The notes under the pieces are model-generated. The model saw nothing but the letters and a program-made list of their open reading frames with translations. It was not told the origin of the DNA and ran no database searches. Shown here in pieces: positions 9,042 to 16,602 of a stretch of 64,000 bases of DNA. Numbering within the stretch: the first letter of the stretch is position 1; each line of letters begins with the position of its first letter. Both the position numbers and the translations under genes were made by a program. Source of the stretch: JBDTVS01 sp040007095 (GTDB lineage Bacteria > Acidobacteriota > Vicinamibacteria > Vicinamibacterales > CAVVIG01); the NCBI GenBank assembly GCA_040007095.1, contig JBDTVS010000070.1, positions 10,679 to 74,678 of the forward strand, in the 5' to 3' direction.

Positions 9042-9533
9042 CTACTGTTTGAGGATCAGCTGACCACGAATTTCGCCGCCAGGATTCACAGTGGAGTGCA
9101 CGTTGACGTACGAATTGCCGCCGAGGATCGCCTGAAACATGTCGTCGGCCGAGCGGATACCCACATTCGGGTTCAACGCAAACGCGGTGTCCGGGACTAC
9201 GCCGGTGAAGCTGAAGTCGTTCGAAGAGGCGACCGCCGGTGCGAAGTTCACGACCACAGGACCGGCGGTGCCCGCCGGCCCCGCATGGATGTGGCTGGCC
9301 GTCACGCCGCTCGGTAGGTTGAACACCGTCACCGTGTAGGTGACCGTTCGCGCCGTCAAGTCGACGACGACCGTCGCAGACCCGAAGGCGCCCGTGTTGA
9401 TGCCGGGAGCCGGTGTCTCGCCGGCGCCCGTCAAGGTTGCGGTCAACGTGAACTGCTGGGCGGAGGCGGGAGCGGCTCCAAATCCCACGAGAGCCACGGC
9501 GGCGAAGAGAGGCAACATCCAGCGAGTTGTCAT
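9042..9533 (-). CDS. CHRD-domain secreted protein
   Basis: A 163-residue protein with a classical signal peptide (MLPLFAAVALVGFGAAPASA) and a CHRD domain (PF07452). The domain is recognisable by ATLTGAGETPAPGINTGAFG, by SHIHAGPAGTAGPVVVNF and by the C-terminal NPGGEIRGQL. The start at ATG 9533 has AGGAGA six bases upstream; the frame opens nine codons earlier. CHRD domains occur in chordin and in many bacterial secreted proteins of unknown role. It lies 55 bp upstream of the cupredoxin gene on the same strand and is probably co-transcribed. Confidence 0.9.
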   Translation of the reverse strand: MTTRWMLPLFAAVALVGFGAAPASAQQFTLTATLTGAGETPAPGINTGAFGSATVVVDLTARTVTYTVTVFNLPSGVTASHIHAGPAGTAGPVVVNFAPAVASSNDFSFTGVVPDTAFALNPNVGIRSADDMFQAILGGNSYVNVHSTVNPGGEIRGQLILKQ

Positions 9534-9779
9534 ACGGATTCTCCTTTTCGATGTCAGCAAATGGCGGTCGGCACGCAGTTCGCACGAGGCATGCCACCCG
9601 CAAAGGGTAGTGTCAAGTTATCCAGAAGAAAAGACTTAATCCGATCTGCAGACTCAGCGAGTCCCGCCGCCCTTTACCAATCGCGAAAGAAGAGTCGACT
9701 GCGTGTAAATTGAACAGCGTGGCCGCCTACCGGTGTTCCTCCCTCCCGTGCCCAGCGCACGAACTCATCACTCCCCGCG

Positions 9780-10760
9780 TTAGAAAAACTTTCGCGCAAG
9801 ATTGAATCCGAGATAGAGAGTTTCCGGGGCCCCGCCCCGCGCCACCTGTCCATACGTGGTGCCGAACGTGTTCGCGAACGTCAACTGGAAGACGTGCGCA
9901 CCCACACGTTTTTCAACCCCGAACGCGTACTCGACCTGTCCCGGCGCATACCCGGCCAGCCGGGGCGACACTTCAGCGACGACGTAGGCCGACGAGCCGA
10001 GGCGCGCCCTGCCGCCCAGGCCGAGCATCATCGTGTCGCGATTCACGCCTATCGCGGCCGCCGAATTGTGAATCCAGATCGGCGTGGCGTACACCGCGAG
10101 CCGGTCCTGGATCTCGCGCGACACCACCAGACCCAGGGTGGGCGCGAACCGTTCCTGGAAGTTGTTCGGGCCTTCGACCGAGACCAGTCCAGACACCGAG
10201 AGAGGCATCGCACTCGACTGATGCACCGCATCGTACCGACCAGAGAACTGGATTGTCTTTTCGAAGCTCGAACGGGTGAACGCCACCTGAACGTGCGAAA
10301 CGATGGCGTATCGGTATTCCAGCCCGATGACGGCGCCCTGATCGAGACCGAACAGGTTGCTCGCCTGATCTCCGAAGTCCCCGCTTCGCAAGTTGCCGCC
10401 AAACCGGTGAGTGACCCGGAAGTTGCCCGAGTGACGCGGCAGCCGCAGCGTCGTGGGGAGGTTGACGACAAAATAATCCGGCTCCGCCAGATCGAGCCCC
10501 CGGTCGTCGTCGCCGGCCTGGGCGGGCGCCGCGGTCGAAGCACCGCCGGCATCGGCAGCGACGTTCGACGGGGAGGCATCACTCGACGAGGCGTTCGACT
10601 GTGCGCCGGCGGGACCGACGAGAGCCAGGACGAAGACGAGCGCGATCACCAGACGCGAGCGGAAGCAAGAGGAAGAGGACGGCGGACAGCAAAGGGATCC
10701 AATCACGCGGCACGATACAGCAAGGGCGGTACCACCGGTAACTGATTGAAAATAAGTCAT
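9780..10760 (-). CDS. DUF5777-type outer-membrane beta-barrel protein
   Basis: A 326-residue protein. A hydrophobic signal segment (LVIALVFVLALVGPAGA) ends near residue 53, then a Ser/Ala/Asp-rich linker of about 40 residues. The C-terminal 230 residues alternate in the manner of beta-strands (FRVTHRFGGNL, GLDQGAVIGLEYRYAI) and end in a phenylalanine (NLARKFF), typical of outer-membrane barrels. The pattern fits the DUF5777 family, often found beside cytochrome and YceI-like genes. The start is uncertain: the first 30 residues are Cys/Ser-rich and a later start is possible. Confidence 0.75.
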   Translation of the reverse strand: MTYFQSVTGGTALAVSCRVIGSLCCPPSSSSCFRSRLVIALVFVLALVGPAGAQSNASSSDASPSNVAADAGGASTAAPAQAGDDDRGLDLAEPDYFVVNLPTTLRLPRHSGNFRVTHRFGGNLRSGDFGDQASNLFGLDQGAVIGLEYRYAIVSHVQVAFTRSSFEKTIQFSGRYDAVHQSSAMPLSVSGLVSVEGPNNFQERFAPTLGLVVSREIQDRLAVYATPIWIHNSAAAIGVNRDTMMLGLGGRARLGSSAYVVAEVSPRLAGYAPGQVEYAFGVEKRVGAHVFQLTFANTFGTTYGQVARGGAPETLYLGFNLARKFF

Positions 10761-10924
10761 TTTGTCAATCTTCCATTACTGTTGGCGTAAGGCCTTACGA
10801 ACGGCGTCCATTGTGTGCGTCGCTTCCGGCGCAATCGTCGGCGGGATCAGTGTCGAGGCCACGCGTACGCGACAACATCACACCAGCAGCCCTGGCGCCG
10901 GCATCAACGTGACGAGCAGAGGTC

Positions 10925-11356
10925 CTACGTTCGATTGAGATCGGGAACCCAGGTCGTGATCGCCTTCTTGATCTGATCGGCAGTGAGCCGATCCCGGTCC
11001 GCCCGCTCGAGGAGCGCGGGAAGCTCGCTGTCGGACGCGAAACGCAGCGCGATCACCTGCGGCGACGAGAGACGCGCGAGGGTCGCCAGCTGCGCGGCGG
11101 TCAGCAACTGGCCGCAGCGAAGCCTCATCTCGAGCATGATGATGCGATCCTGCAGCTTCGTCGTATAGACGCGGCTGATCGTGAGCAGGACGAGAACCGA
11201 CCCCATCAGCGCCACCAGGCCGGCCGCGAACATCTCGGACCCACCCACGTGAAACCAGCGCAGCGCGAACAACAGCCCGGCGGCGACCAGCAACAGAAAG
11301 CCAATGCCGGTCAGCTTCGGATTGTGGCGGTGGGTCGCGTAGGTTTGTGTGGACAT
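10925..11356 (-). CDS. DUF6526 family membrane protein
   Basis: A 143-residue protein. ATG 11356 is preceded by AAAGGAG at a good distance, so the longer open frame (to 11461, inside tatC) is not used. Two hydrophobic segments (about residues 15-35 and 38-58) form a hairpin in the inner membrane. A soluble C-terminal half rich in Leu/Arg (MLEMRLRCGQLLTAAQLATLARL) follows. The pattern matches DUF6526, of unknown function and common in Acidobacteriota. It follows tatC after 55 bp on the same strand and may be co-transcribed. Confidence 0.75.
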   Translation of the reverse strand: MSTQTYATHRHNPKLTGIGFLLLVAAGLLFALRWFHVGGSEMFAAGLVALMGSVLVLLTISRVYTTKLQDRIIMLEMRLRCGQLLTAAQLATLARLSSPQVIALRFASDSELPALLERADRDRLTADQIKKAITTWVPDLNRT

Positions 11357-11411
11357 CACTGCTCCTTTGGCAGGCCGAAGGGCCTGCGCGACGTCTCTTC
11401 GAATTCGCGGG

Positions 11412-12227
11412 TTACTCGAGGCTGGTCTCGTCGGAGCTTGGGCGTGTGACCGGCCCGACAATCCACGCGATCACGATACCGATCAGATACAGCCCCACCA
11501 TCGGGGCCGCGAACAACGCCTGGGTCGCCGCATCGCCGCTCGGGGTGATGACCGCGGCGGCGATGAAGATGAGCAGAAACGCGTACTTGAAATGGACCAG
11601 CAGAAATCGTGCGGTCACGAGGCCCATCTTTGCCAGAAAGAATACGACCGCCGGCATCTGAAAGACCAGGCCCATGCCGAACAGCATCTTGGTGTACAGG
11701 CCGAAGACATCCTCCAGCTTCGGCATGAACGCCAGCGTCCCGGTGTTGAAGCTGGCAAAGAACGCGATCATCCAGCGAAACACGATGAAGTGATTGAACA
11801 GCGCGCCGCTGACGAAGCCGAGGCTCGTCAGCAGGACGAACGACGCCGCGAACCGCTTGTGTTGCTGCTGGTACAGGATCGGGGCGATCAGGCGCCAGAC
11901 CTGATACATCACGAAGGGCGACGCGAACACGACGCCTGCGATCAGCGCAATCTGGACATACACCGAGAACGCTTCGCCCGGCTGCGTGTAGATCATCTTG
12001 CTGCCGGCTGGGAGGATCGATCGAATCGGCCGGAAGACGAAATCGAAAATCGGGTTGATGAACGCGAACGCGATCAGCATGCCGACGGCGACCGCGATGG
12101 CCGCATACACGATGCGGCGGCGGAGCTCCTCGAGGTGCCGCAGGAGCGAGACGCCCGCGCCCTCGTCGTCGCCGCCTGGGGTGGGACGGTTACGATCGTG
12201 GGGCCGGCGGGCGAGGTGCAGCTTCAT
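11412..12227 (-). CDS. tatC: Sec-independent protein translocase TatC
   Basis: A 271-residue, six-TM inner-membrane protein. The N-terminal cytosolic signature SLLRHLEELRRRIVYA is the twin-arginine signal-peptide contact region, and the conserved SPFVMYQVWRLIAP segment follows. TatC with TatA/B exports folded proteins, and this window encodes likely substrates (the DUF1552 protein and the last protein at 63.5 kb). There is no tatA/tatB here. A C-terminal tail after the sixth TM is rich in Ser/Thr. It begins 13 bp after the TetR gene; a perfect TATAAT overlaps the TetR stop (12240-12245), so it may have its own promoter. Confidence 0.95.
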   Translation of the reverse strand: MKLHLARRPHDRNRPTPGGDDEGAGVSLLRHLEELRRRIVYAAIAVAVGMLIAFAFINPIFDFVFRPIRSILPAGSKMIYTQPGEAFSVYVQIALIAGVVFASPFVMYQVWRLIAPILYQQQHKRFAASFVLLTSLGFVSGALFNHFIVFRWMIAFFASFNTGTLAFMPKLEDVFGLYTKMLFGMGLVFQMPAVVFFLAKMGLVTARFLLVHFKYAFLLIFIAAAVITPSGDAATQALFAAPMVGLYLIGIVIAWIVGPVTRPSSDETSLE

Positions 12228-12239
12228 GCGGTGCCAACC

Positions 12240-12245
12240 ATTATA
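12240..12245 (-). promoter_or_regulatory. Possible -10 element for tatC
   Basis: A perfect TATAAT on the minus strand overlaps the TetR stop codon and lies 12 bases before the tatC ATG (12227), giving a leader of about 6 bases. No convincing -35 element is seen. Confidence 0.4.
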
Positions 12246-12975
12246 GTTGGCGGCTGCGGCGGGACCGCGCGTCGCTCCCGCCGCGACGGCTCGGCCCGCG
12301 ATTGGCCCGGCCCGCGGCGGGACGTGCCGCGCCGGGCCTTCCGGCGCCGGCTGTGCTTCGCATCGCGTGAACGCCGGCGATTGAAAACAGCGCGATATGC
12401 TCGGACAGGGCGGCGACGGCCGCCGGAGTCACCTTGAAATCGGGATAGAGGCGGGCGGTCACCGGATTGGGAATGACCGACACGCACTGCATGTGAATGC
12501 TCTGCGCGCACCGGATCGCGCGGTCGTCATCGGGCGGGCAGCACAGCAGTTCGGCAACCAGCTCGCGCAGATAGCTGATTCGCGGCCGAATCGCCTGCTG
12601 CACGATGACGTCGAGCGCCGGCGTCGGGTCGGCAAGCTCGCGCGAGATCAGCCGATGAATCCAGGCGTCGCGCCCGGACGCGGCGACCCGCTTGAGAAAG
12701 CCATGGATGTAGGCGCGGATCTTCTCTTCGGCGCCGGCCTCTCCTGCCGCGGACCGCGCCGATTGCAGCGCCGCGCGCATCGATTGCACCGCGGTGCGGA
12801 GCACTTCGCGGTACAGCCCGAGCTTGTCGTTGAAGTGATAGTTGACGGCCGCCACGTTCGCGTCCGCCTCGCGACAGATGTCCCGGACCGTCACCTGCGT
12901 GAAACCGCGATCGGCGAACAGCCGCGCGGCGGCGTGCAACAGGCGATTGCGCGTTTCTCGATCGCCCGGCTTCAT
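12241..12975 (-). CDS. TetR-family regulator (CecR-like) of the ABC efflux operon
   Basis: A 244-residue protein starting at ATG 12975, 2 bp after the permease stop. The N-terminal helix-turn-helix is typical (LLHAAARLFADRGFTQVTVRDICREADANVAAVNYHF is the region, residues about 12-48). The C-terminal ligand domain resembles the CecR/YbiH type. The last 40 residues are Arg/Gly/Ala-rich and look like read-through into non-coding sequence, so the original end may have been earlier. As the last gene of the operon it probably represses its own transcription through the palindrome at 16277-16305. In E. coli the equivalent regulator lies first. Confidence 0.88.
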   Translation of the reverse strand: MKPGDRETRNRLLHAAARLFADRGFTQVTVRDICREADANVAAVNYHFNDKLGLYREVLRTAVQSMRAALQSARSAAGEAGAEEKIRAYIHGFLKRVAASGRDAWIHRLISRELADPTPALDVIVQQAIRPRISYLRELVAELLCCPPDDDRAIRCAQSIHMQCVSVIPNPVTARLYPDFKVTPAAVAALSEHIALFSIAGVHAMRSTAGAGRPGAARPAAGRANRGPSRRGGSDARSRRSRQL

Positions 12976-12977
12976 CC

Positions 12978-14090
12978 TTACAGCGTCCGTCTGAACAGCA
13001 TGGTCGCCGCGGTCATGGCGACCGCTGAGAAGAGGCAGAGGTAGACGAGATCGCCGCCGATGGCCGCGAAACCGGTGTCCTTCAACAGCAGGCTCTTGAG
13101 CGCATGCACCGCGTAGGTGAACGGATCGACGTTCGCAATCACCTGCATCCACGCCGGAAACCCCTGCTGCGGATAGACGGCGCCGCTCGGAAAGTACAAC
13201 ACGGTGTTCAGGACGCCAAAGGTGGCGCGCGGCATCAGCGGGTCGGTGACCCGGACCATCAGCAGGAACATCAGGCTGATCAGCGCAAACGCCGTCACGA
13301 TGATCACGACTTCCAGGCGCAGCAGCCGCATCGGCTCGAGCGGGTTCGGCACTCCGGCGATGAGCGACCCCACCAGCAGGATCGACGTGCCGGCGATGAC
13401 CGCCTTGATGGTGCCGGAGATGTTGAAGCCCATGATCAGCTCGAGCTTGGTGATCGGCGTCACCAGGTAGCCTTCGTGCAGTCCGCGCGCCTTGTCGTCG
13501 ATGTAGATGATGCCGCCGCCGATCATCACCATCATGAAGATCGACATCACGATCGAGCCGGGCAACAAGTACTGCACGTACGGCACGTACGGATAAATTT
13601 CGACGACATCGAGCGCGGCGGCGCCAGCCACCCGCGGGGCGTTGACCGGCAGATTGAACGCCGACAGCAGGGTGCCCATCTGGCCCACCAGCGTCGCCGA
13701 GACGAAGTTGTCGGTGTTGTCCTCGATCAGGGCGAGCCGCGGCTCGTTGTGCTGCAGGACGCGGCGCGAGAATCCCGGCGGGATGGTCAGCACGCCGTTG
13801 ACGCGGCCGTTGCGGAGGTCGGTCAGGGCGTCGCCCGGATCGGCATACTCCACCGTGTCAAAGGTGCGCGCGCCCGCGGTCACGGCTCCGGTCAGCTCAC
13901 GGATTCTCACCGCCGGCAGTCCATGGTCCTGGTCGACAATGGCCACCTTCAGGTGCTTGACGTTGCCGCCGAAGGCGTAGCCCAGCACGCACAGCTGCAC
14001 GATCGGCATCACCATCGACATGATGATCAGCATCGGGCTGCGACGGAATCGCCGCAGTTCGCGTTCGATGATGGCCAGCGTACGATGCAT
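12978..14090 (-). CDS. ABC-2 type transporter permease (YbhS/YbhR-like)
   Basis: A 370-residue membrane protein. One N-terminal TM (LIIMSMVMPIVQLCVLGYAFGG) is followed by a large extracytoplasmic domain (about residues 45-170) and five further TM segments. This is the ABC-2 layout of drug and lipid exporters. It starts 3 bp after the ATPase stop and ends 2 bp before the regulator, so it is clearly in the operon. Only one permease gene is present, whereas the E. coli relative has two, so a homodimer is likely. With the HlyD-type protein it should form a tripartite-like efflux pump. No outer-membrane TolC gene is in the window. Confidence 0.9.
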   Translation of the reverse strand: MHRTLAIIERELRRFRRSPMLIIMSMVMPIVQLCVLGYAFGGNVKHLKVAIVDQDHGLPAVRIRELTGAVTAGARTFDTVEYADPGDALTDLRNGRVNGVLTIPPGFSRRVLQHNEPRLALIEDNTDNFVSATLVGQMGTLLSAFNLPVNAPRVAGAAALDVVEIYPYVPYVQYLLPGSIVMSIFMMVMIGGGIIYIDDKARGLHEGYLVTPITKLELIMGFNISGTIKAVIAGTSILLVGSLIAGVPNPLEPMRLLRLEVVIIVTAFALISLMFLLMVRVTDPLMPRATFGVLNTVLYFPSGAVYPQQGFPAWMQVIANVDPFTYAVHALKSLLLKDTGFAAIGGDLVYLCLFSAVAMTAATMLFRRTL

Positions 14091-14093
14091 CGA

Positions 14094-15083
14094 TCAGGCC
14101 CTCCGAATCATGAATGGGCTGTCCTGCGCCGTCGGTTCCTGCAGGGCATCGCGAAGCGCACGCCCGGTGTAGTGCACGAACACGTCGTCGAGCGTCGTGC
14201 TCTGTACGGACAGGGCGAGCACCTGGACGTCGGCCCGGGCGGCGGCCTCCATCATCGCCATGGTCGTGGCCGGTCCGCTCTGCGAGGTCACGCGAAACAG
14301 GCCGTCCTCTCCGGCGACGTGCTCGACGCCGGGCAACGCCCGCAGCGTCTCGGCCCACGTCGGCGGCGGCGATCCGAAGCTGACCTCGAGGATGTTCTTG
14401 CTCGGCACCGACGCCTTGAGCTTCATCGGCGAGTCGAGCGCCTTGAGCTCGCCGTGATCGACGATCGCGATCCGCTCGCACAGCTTGTCGGCTTCGTCCA
14501 TGTAGTGCGTGGTCAGGAGCACGGTCAGATCCCGCTCGGACTTGATCCGCTGGAGCATTTCCCAGACCGCGACGCGCGAGACCGGATCCAGCCCCGTGGT
14601 CGGCTCGTCGAGAAAGAAGACCCGCGGTTCGTGGACCAGGCCCCGCGCGATCTCGACGCGCCGCCGCATGCCGCCCGACAACTGCTTCACGGGCTTACTG
14701 GCCCAGGGCAGCAGCTCGACCGACGCCAGCAGATCGTGGATCAGCCGGATGCGCTTGGCCCGCGGCACGCCGTAGAGCTTCGCGTAGATCAGCAGGTTCT
14801 CCTCGACGCTCAGCTCGAGGTCGCTGGTCATCGCCTGCGGAATCACGCCGATCGAATGCCGCACGCCGTCGGCCTGGGTGACGATGTTGAACCCGCCGAC
14901 GGTGGCGGTACCGGACGTCGGCGGCAGCAGCGTCGTCAGCATGCGAATCAGCGTCGACTTCCCGGCCCCGTTGGGACCAAGCAAACCGAAGATCTCCCCG
15001 GCCTCCACGGCGAACGTGATGCCGTTGACGGCGGTGAAATCGCCGAACTTCTTCACGATCTGCTGGACGTCGATCGCATTCAT
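14094..15083 (-). CDS. ABC transporter ATP-binding protein (YbhF-like)
   Basis: A 329-residue ATPase with Walker A GPNGAGKS (about residue 40), signature LSGGMRRRVEIARGL, Walker B VFFLDEPTTGLDP and the switch His (TTHYMDEAD). The C-terminal 90 residues form the accessory domain seen in drug-export ATPases of the DrrA/YbhF type. The start is ATG 15083, which overlaps the TGA of a 50-codon ORF (ATGA); an in-frame GTG lies three codons upstream. It powers the permease encoded next. Confidence 0.93.
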   Translation of the reverse strand: MNAIDVQQIVKKFGDFTAVNGITFAVEAGEIFGLLGPNGAGKSTLIRMLTTLLPPTSGTATVGGFNIVTQADGVRHSIGVIPQAMTSDLELSVEENLLIYAKLYGVPRAKRIRLIHDLLASVELLPWASKPVKQLSGGMRRRVEIARGLVHEPRVFFLDEPTTGLDPVSRVAVWEMLQRIKSERDLTVLLTTHYMDEADKLCERIAIVDHGELKALDSPMKLKASVPSKNILEVSFGSPPPTWAETLRALPGVEHVAGEDGLFRVTSQSGPATTMAMMEAAARADVQVLALSVQSTTLDDVFVHYTGRALRDALQEPTAQDSPFMIRRA

Positions 15084-15232
15084 CGCGCGCACGCGCCGTC
15101 TGCCGGCGGCGCCGAGGTCGCCCGGCCCGGCCAGCCTCGTTCCGGGCCCTCGCTCTGCATGATCGTCGAGATCGTGGCCCGCACGATGGTCTGCGCGGTC
15201 TGCTCCGTGGGATCGGTGGTTGTTCGAGTCAT
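15080..15232 (-). CDS. 50-residue ORF coupled between HlyD and ATPase genes
   Basis: An ATG at 15232 overlaps the HlyD stop (ATGA, 15229-15232). The frame's TGA (15080-15082) overlaps the ATPase ATG in the same ATGA manner. The predicted 50-residue product begins MTRTTTDPTEQTAQTIVRAT, has an amphipathic-looking first half and an Arg/Pro/Gly-rich tail, and has no TM segment. No family is recognised. The two 4-bp overlaps on both sides are the reason to call it: without it there would be an untranslated gap of about 145 bases in an otherwise tightly packed operon. It may be a small accessory peptide or only a translational bridge. Confidence 0.5.
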   Translation of the reverse strand: MTRTTTDPTEQTAQTIVRATISTIMQSEGPERGWPGRATSAPPADGACAR

Positions 15233-16275
15233 TTGACCGGCAGCAACACGTACGCCGTCATGCCGACCGCGAGCGACCGATCGCGATTGTCGACGCGCAG
15301 TCGAATCTCGAAGGTCCGGATATCCCGCTTGGTGCGGCTGACATCGCGTTGGGTCGCGAAGCCGGCGTCGACGCCCCGATGGAAGACGGTGCCCTCGCGC
15401 TCGGCGCCGGAGGGCAGCCGCACGGTCAACTTGTCGCCAAGGCGGACCCGGTCGATGTAGGTCTCTTCGACATCGGCCCGCACCCAGAGGTCGTCGGGAT
15501 TGATCAAGGTGACCACCGGCTGCCCGGGGTTGACGACCTCGCCCGGCCGGACGGCGCGCACGTCCACGATGCCGTCGATCGGGGCGTGAATCTCCGTGTA
15601 GGCGAGCCGGACATCGGCCTTGGCCCGCTGTGCGTTCGCCGCCGCCTCCTGATGCTCGTTGGCCTGCAGTTGACTCCGGCGGACGGAGACCTGTTCGGCG
15701 TTCGCCCGCGCGAGCGCGACGGCCGAGCGTTGGGCGTCGACCTGCTTCGCCAGCGAAGCGACGCGCGCCCTGGCCGCGTCGTATGCGGTCCGCGCCTGAT
15801 CGAACTGCTCCATCGGCGAGATGCCCTGGCTGGTCATCTTTTGCTGCCGTTCGCTGCTCAGCCGCGCATTCTCGAGATCCGCTTCGGCCGCCGTCCGCTG
15901 CGCCTCGGCCGCCGACAGCGTCGCCTCGGCCTGCTGAATCTGCTCGACGGTCTGTCGCTCCTGGAACCGGAGCGCCGCCGCGCTTTCGCGGACCTGCGAC
16001 GTGGCGCCCTGTGCGCTCTGGGTGTAGAAGGCGCGCTCCTGCCGGAGCTCGTCCGGCGTCAGCACCGCCAGAAGCTGATCCTTCGTCACCACGTCGCCTT
16101 CCGTCACGAGCAGCTGCTGGATCTGTCCGGCCATTTGCGGGCTGACCACGACGTCGTTGGTGGTGACGACCCCCGTCAGCACCAACGACGAGGGCGTCCG
16201 GTAGGCGTAGTAGTACGAGCTCCCGCCGATCGCGAGGAGCAACAGGAGCACGAGGATCGGTCGTACGCGCTTCAT
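15229..16275 (-). CDS. HlyD-family efflux membrane-fusion protein (YbhG/EmrA-like)
   Basis: A 348-residue protein with one N-terminal TM anchor (ILVLLLLLAIGGSSYYYAY), a split biotinyl-lipoyl-like domain (VVVSPQMAGQIQQLLVTEGDVV and TEIHAPIDGIVDVRAVRPGEVV) and a long coiled-coil hairpin between them (about residues 95-215, rich in Ala/Gln/Glu/Arg). This is the periplasmic adaptor of the export system. Start: ATG 16275. An in-frame GTG at 16284 lies within the predicted -10/operator and is therefore unlikely. It is the first gene of the operon, followed by a coupled small ORF. Confidence 0.92.
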   Translation of the reverse strand: MKRVRPILVLLLLLAIGGSSYYYAYRTPSSLVLTGVVTTNDVVVSPQMAGQIQQLLVTEGDVVTKDQLLAVLTPDELRQERAFYTQSAQGATSQVRESAAALRFQERQTVEQIQQAEATLSAAEAQRTAAEADLENARLSSERQQKMTSQGISPMEQFDQARTAYDAARARVASLAKQVDAQRSAVALARANAEQVSVRRSQLQANEHQEAAANAQRAKADVRLAYTEIHAPIDGIVDVRAVRPGEVVNPGQPVVTLINPDDLWVRADVEETYIDRVRLGDKLTVRLPSGAEREGTVFHRGVDAGFATQRDVSRTKRDIRTFEIRLRVDNRDRSLAVGMTAYVLLPVK

Positions 16276-16276
16276 T

Positions 16277-16305
16277 TCAAACACCTGTATAAAACAGCTG
16301 TTTGA
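16277..16305 (-). promoter_or_regulatory. Palindromic operator for the TetR-family regulator
   Basis: TCAAACACCTGT and ACAGCTGTTTGA are inverted copies (11 of 12 bases) around a 5-bp ATAAA centre. The palindrome covers the -10 region and most of the spacer of the efflux-operon promoter. This size and position are typical of TetR-family operators, and the operon encodes such a regulator. Confidence 0.75.
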
Positions 16306-16315
16306 ACAAAGTCAA
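16286..16315 (-). promoter_or_regulatory. Promoter of the HlyD-ABC-TetR operon
   Basis: On the minus strand, TTGACT (16310-16315) and TATACA (16286-16291) are separated by 18 bp, a good sigma70-type pair. Initiation about 7 bases downstream would fall near 16279, leaving a leader of only about 4 bases before ATG 16275. Confidence 0.65.
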
Positions 16316-16354
16316 TCGGTCCGGCTCGTTTCGAACTCTCTCAATTGCCTATCC

Positions 16355-16426
16355 CCACCGAGCACACCCGAGTGCATCGAGACAAAACCTTGAGACCTTC
16401 AGTGATCTCGGTGATCTGCGTGGTTG
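16355..16426. repeat. 9-bp-periodic intergenic element, CCGAG type
   Basis: The element begins CCACCGAGCACACCCGAGTG and ends GTGATCTCGGTGATCTGCG then TGGTT. Its arms are imperfect inverted copies of each other. It matches the elements at 42191-42274 and (inverted) 30671-30747. It lies between the divergent efflux operon and a histidine kinase gene. Confidence 0.75.
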
Positions 16427-16602
16427 CCTTTGCAACCGACACGCTGCTGGCTCGTTGCTCCCGTTCGAGATCCACCCGCTGGCGGCCGGCCGACACATCG
16501 TTTCATCCGGCAGCGTCGGACGTCGGCCCCGGCCGGCTGGCGATTTTTTCGTGATCACGAACGACGGCCACCCCGGCCGCAGACGGCTATACAATTTGTG
16601 GA

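Noticed and set aside
12241..13152. Longer TetR start at 13152
   Set aside because: The extra 59 residues are antisense-like and overlap the permease gene; ATG 12975 fits the 2-bp operon spacing.
13104..15236. 710-codon plus-strand open frame
   Set aside because: Antisense shadow of the ABC permease, ATPase and small ORF; Arg/His/Gln/Asp-rich composition typical of GC-rich reverse frames.
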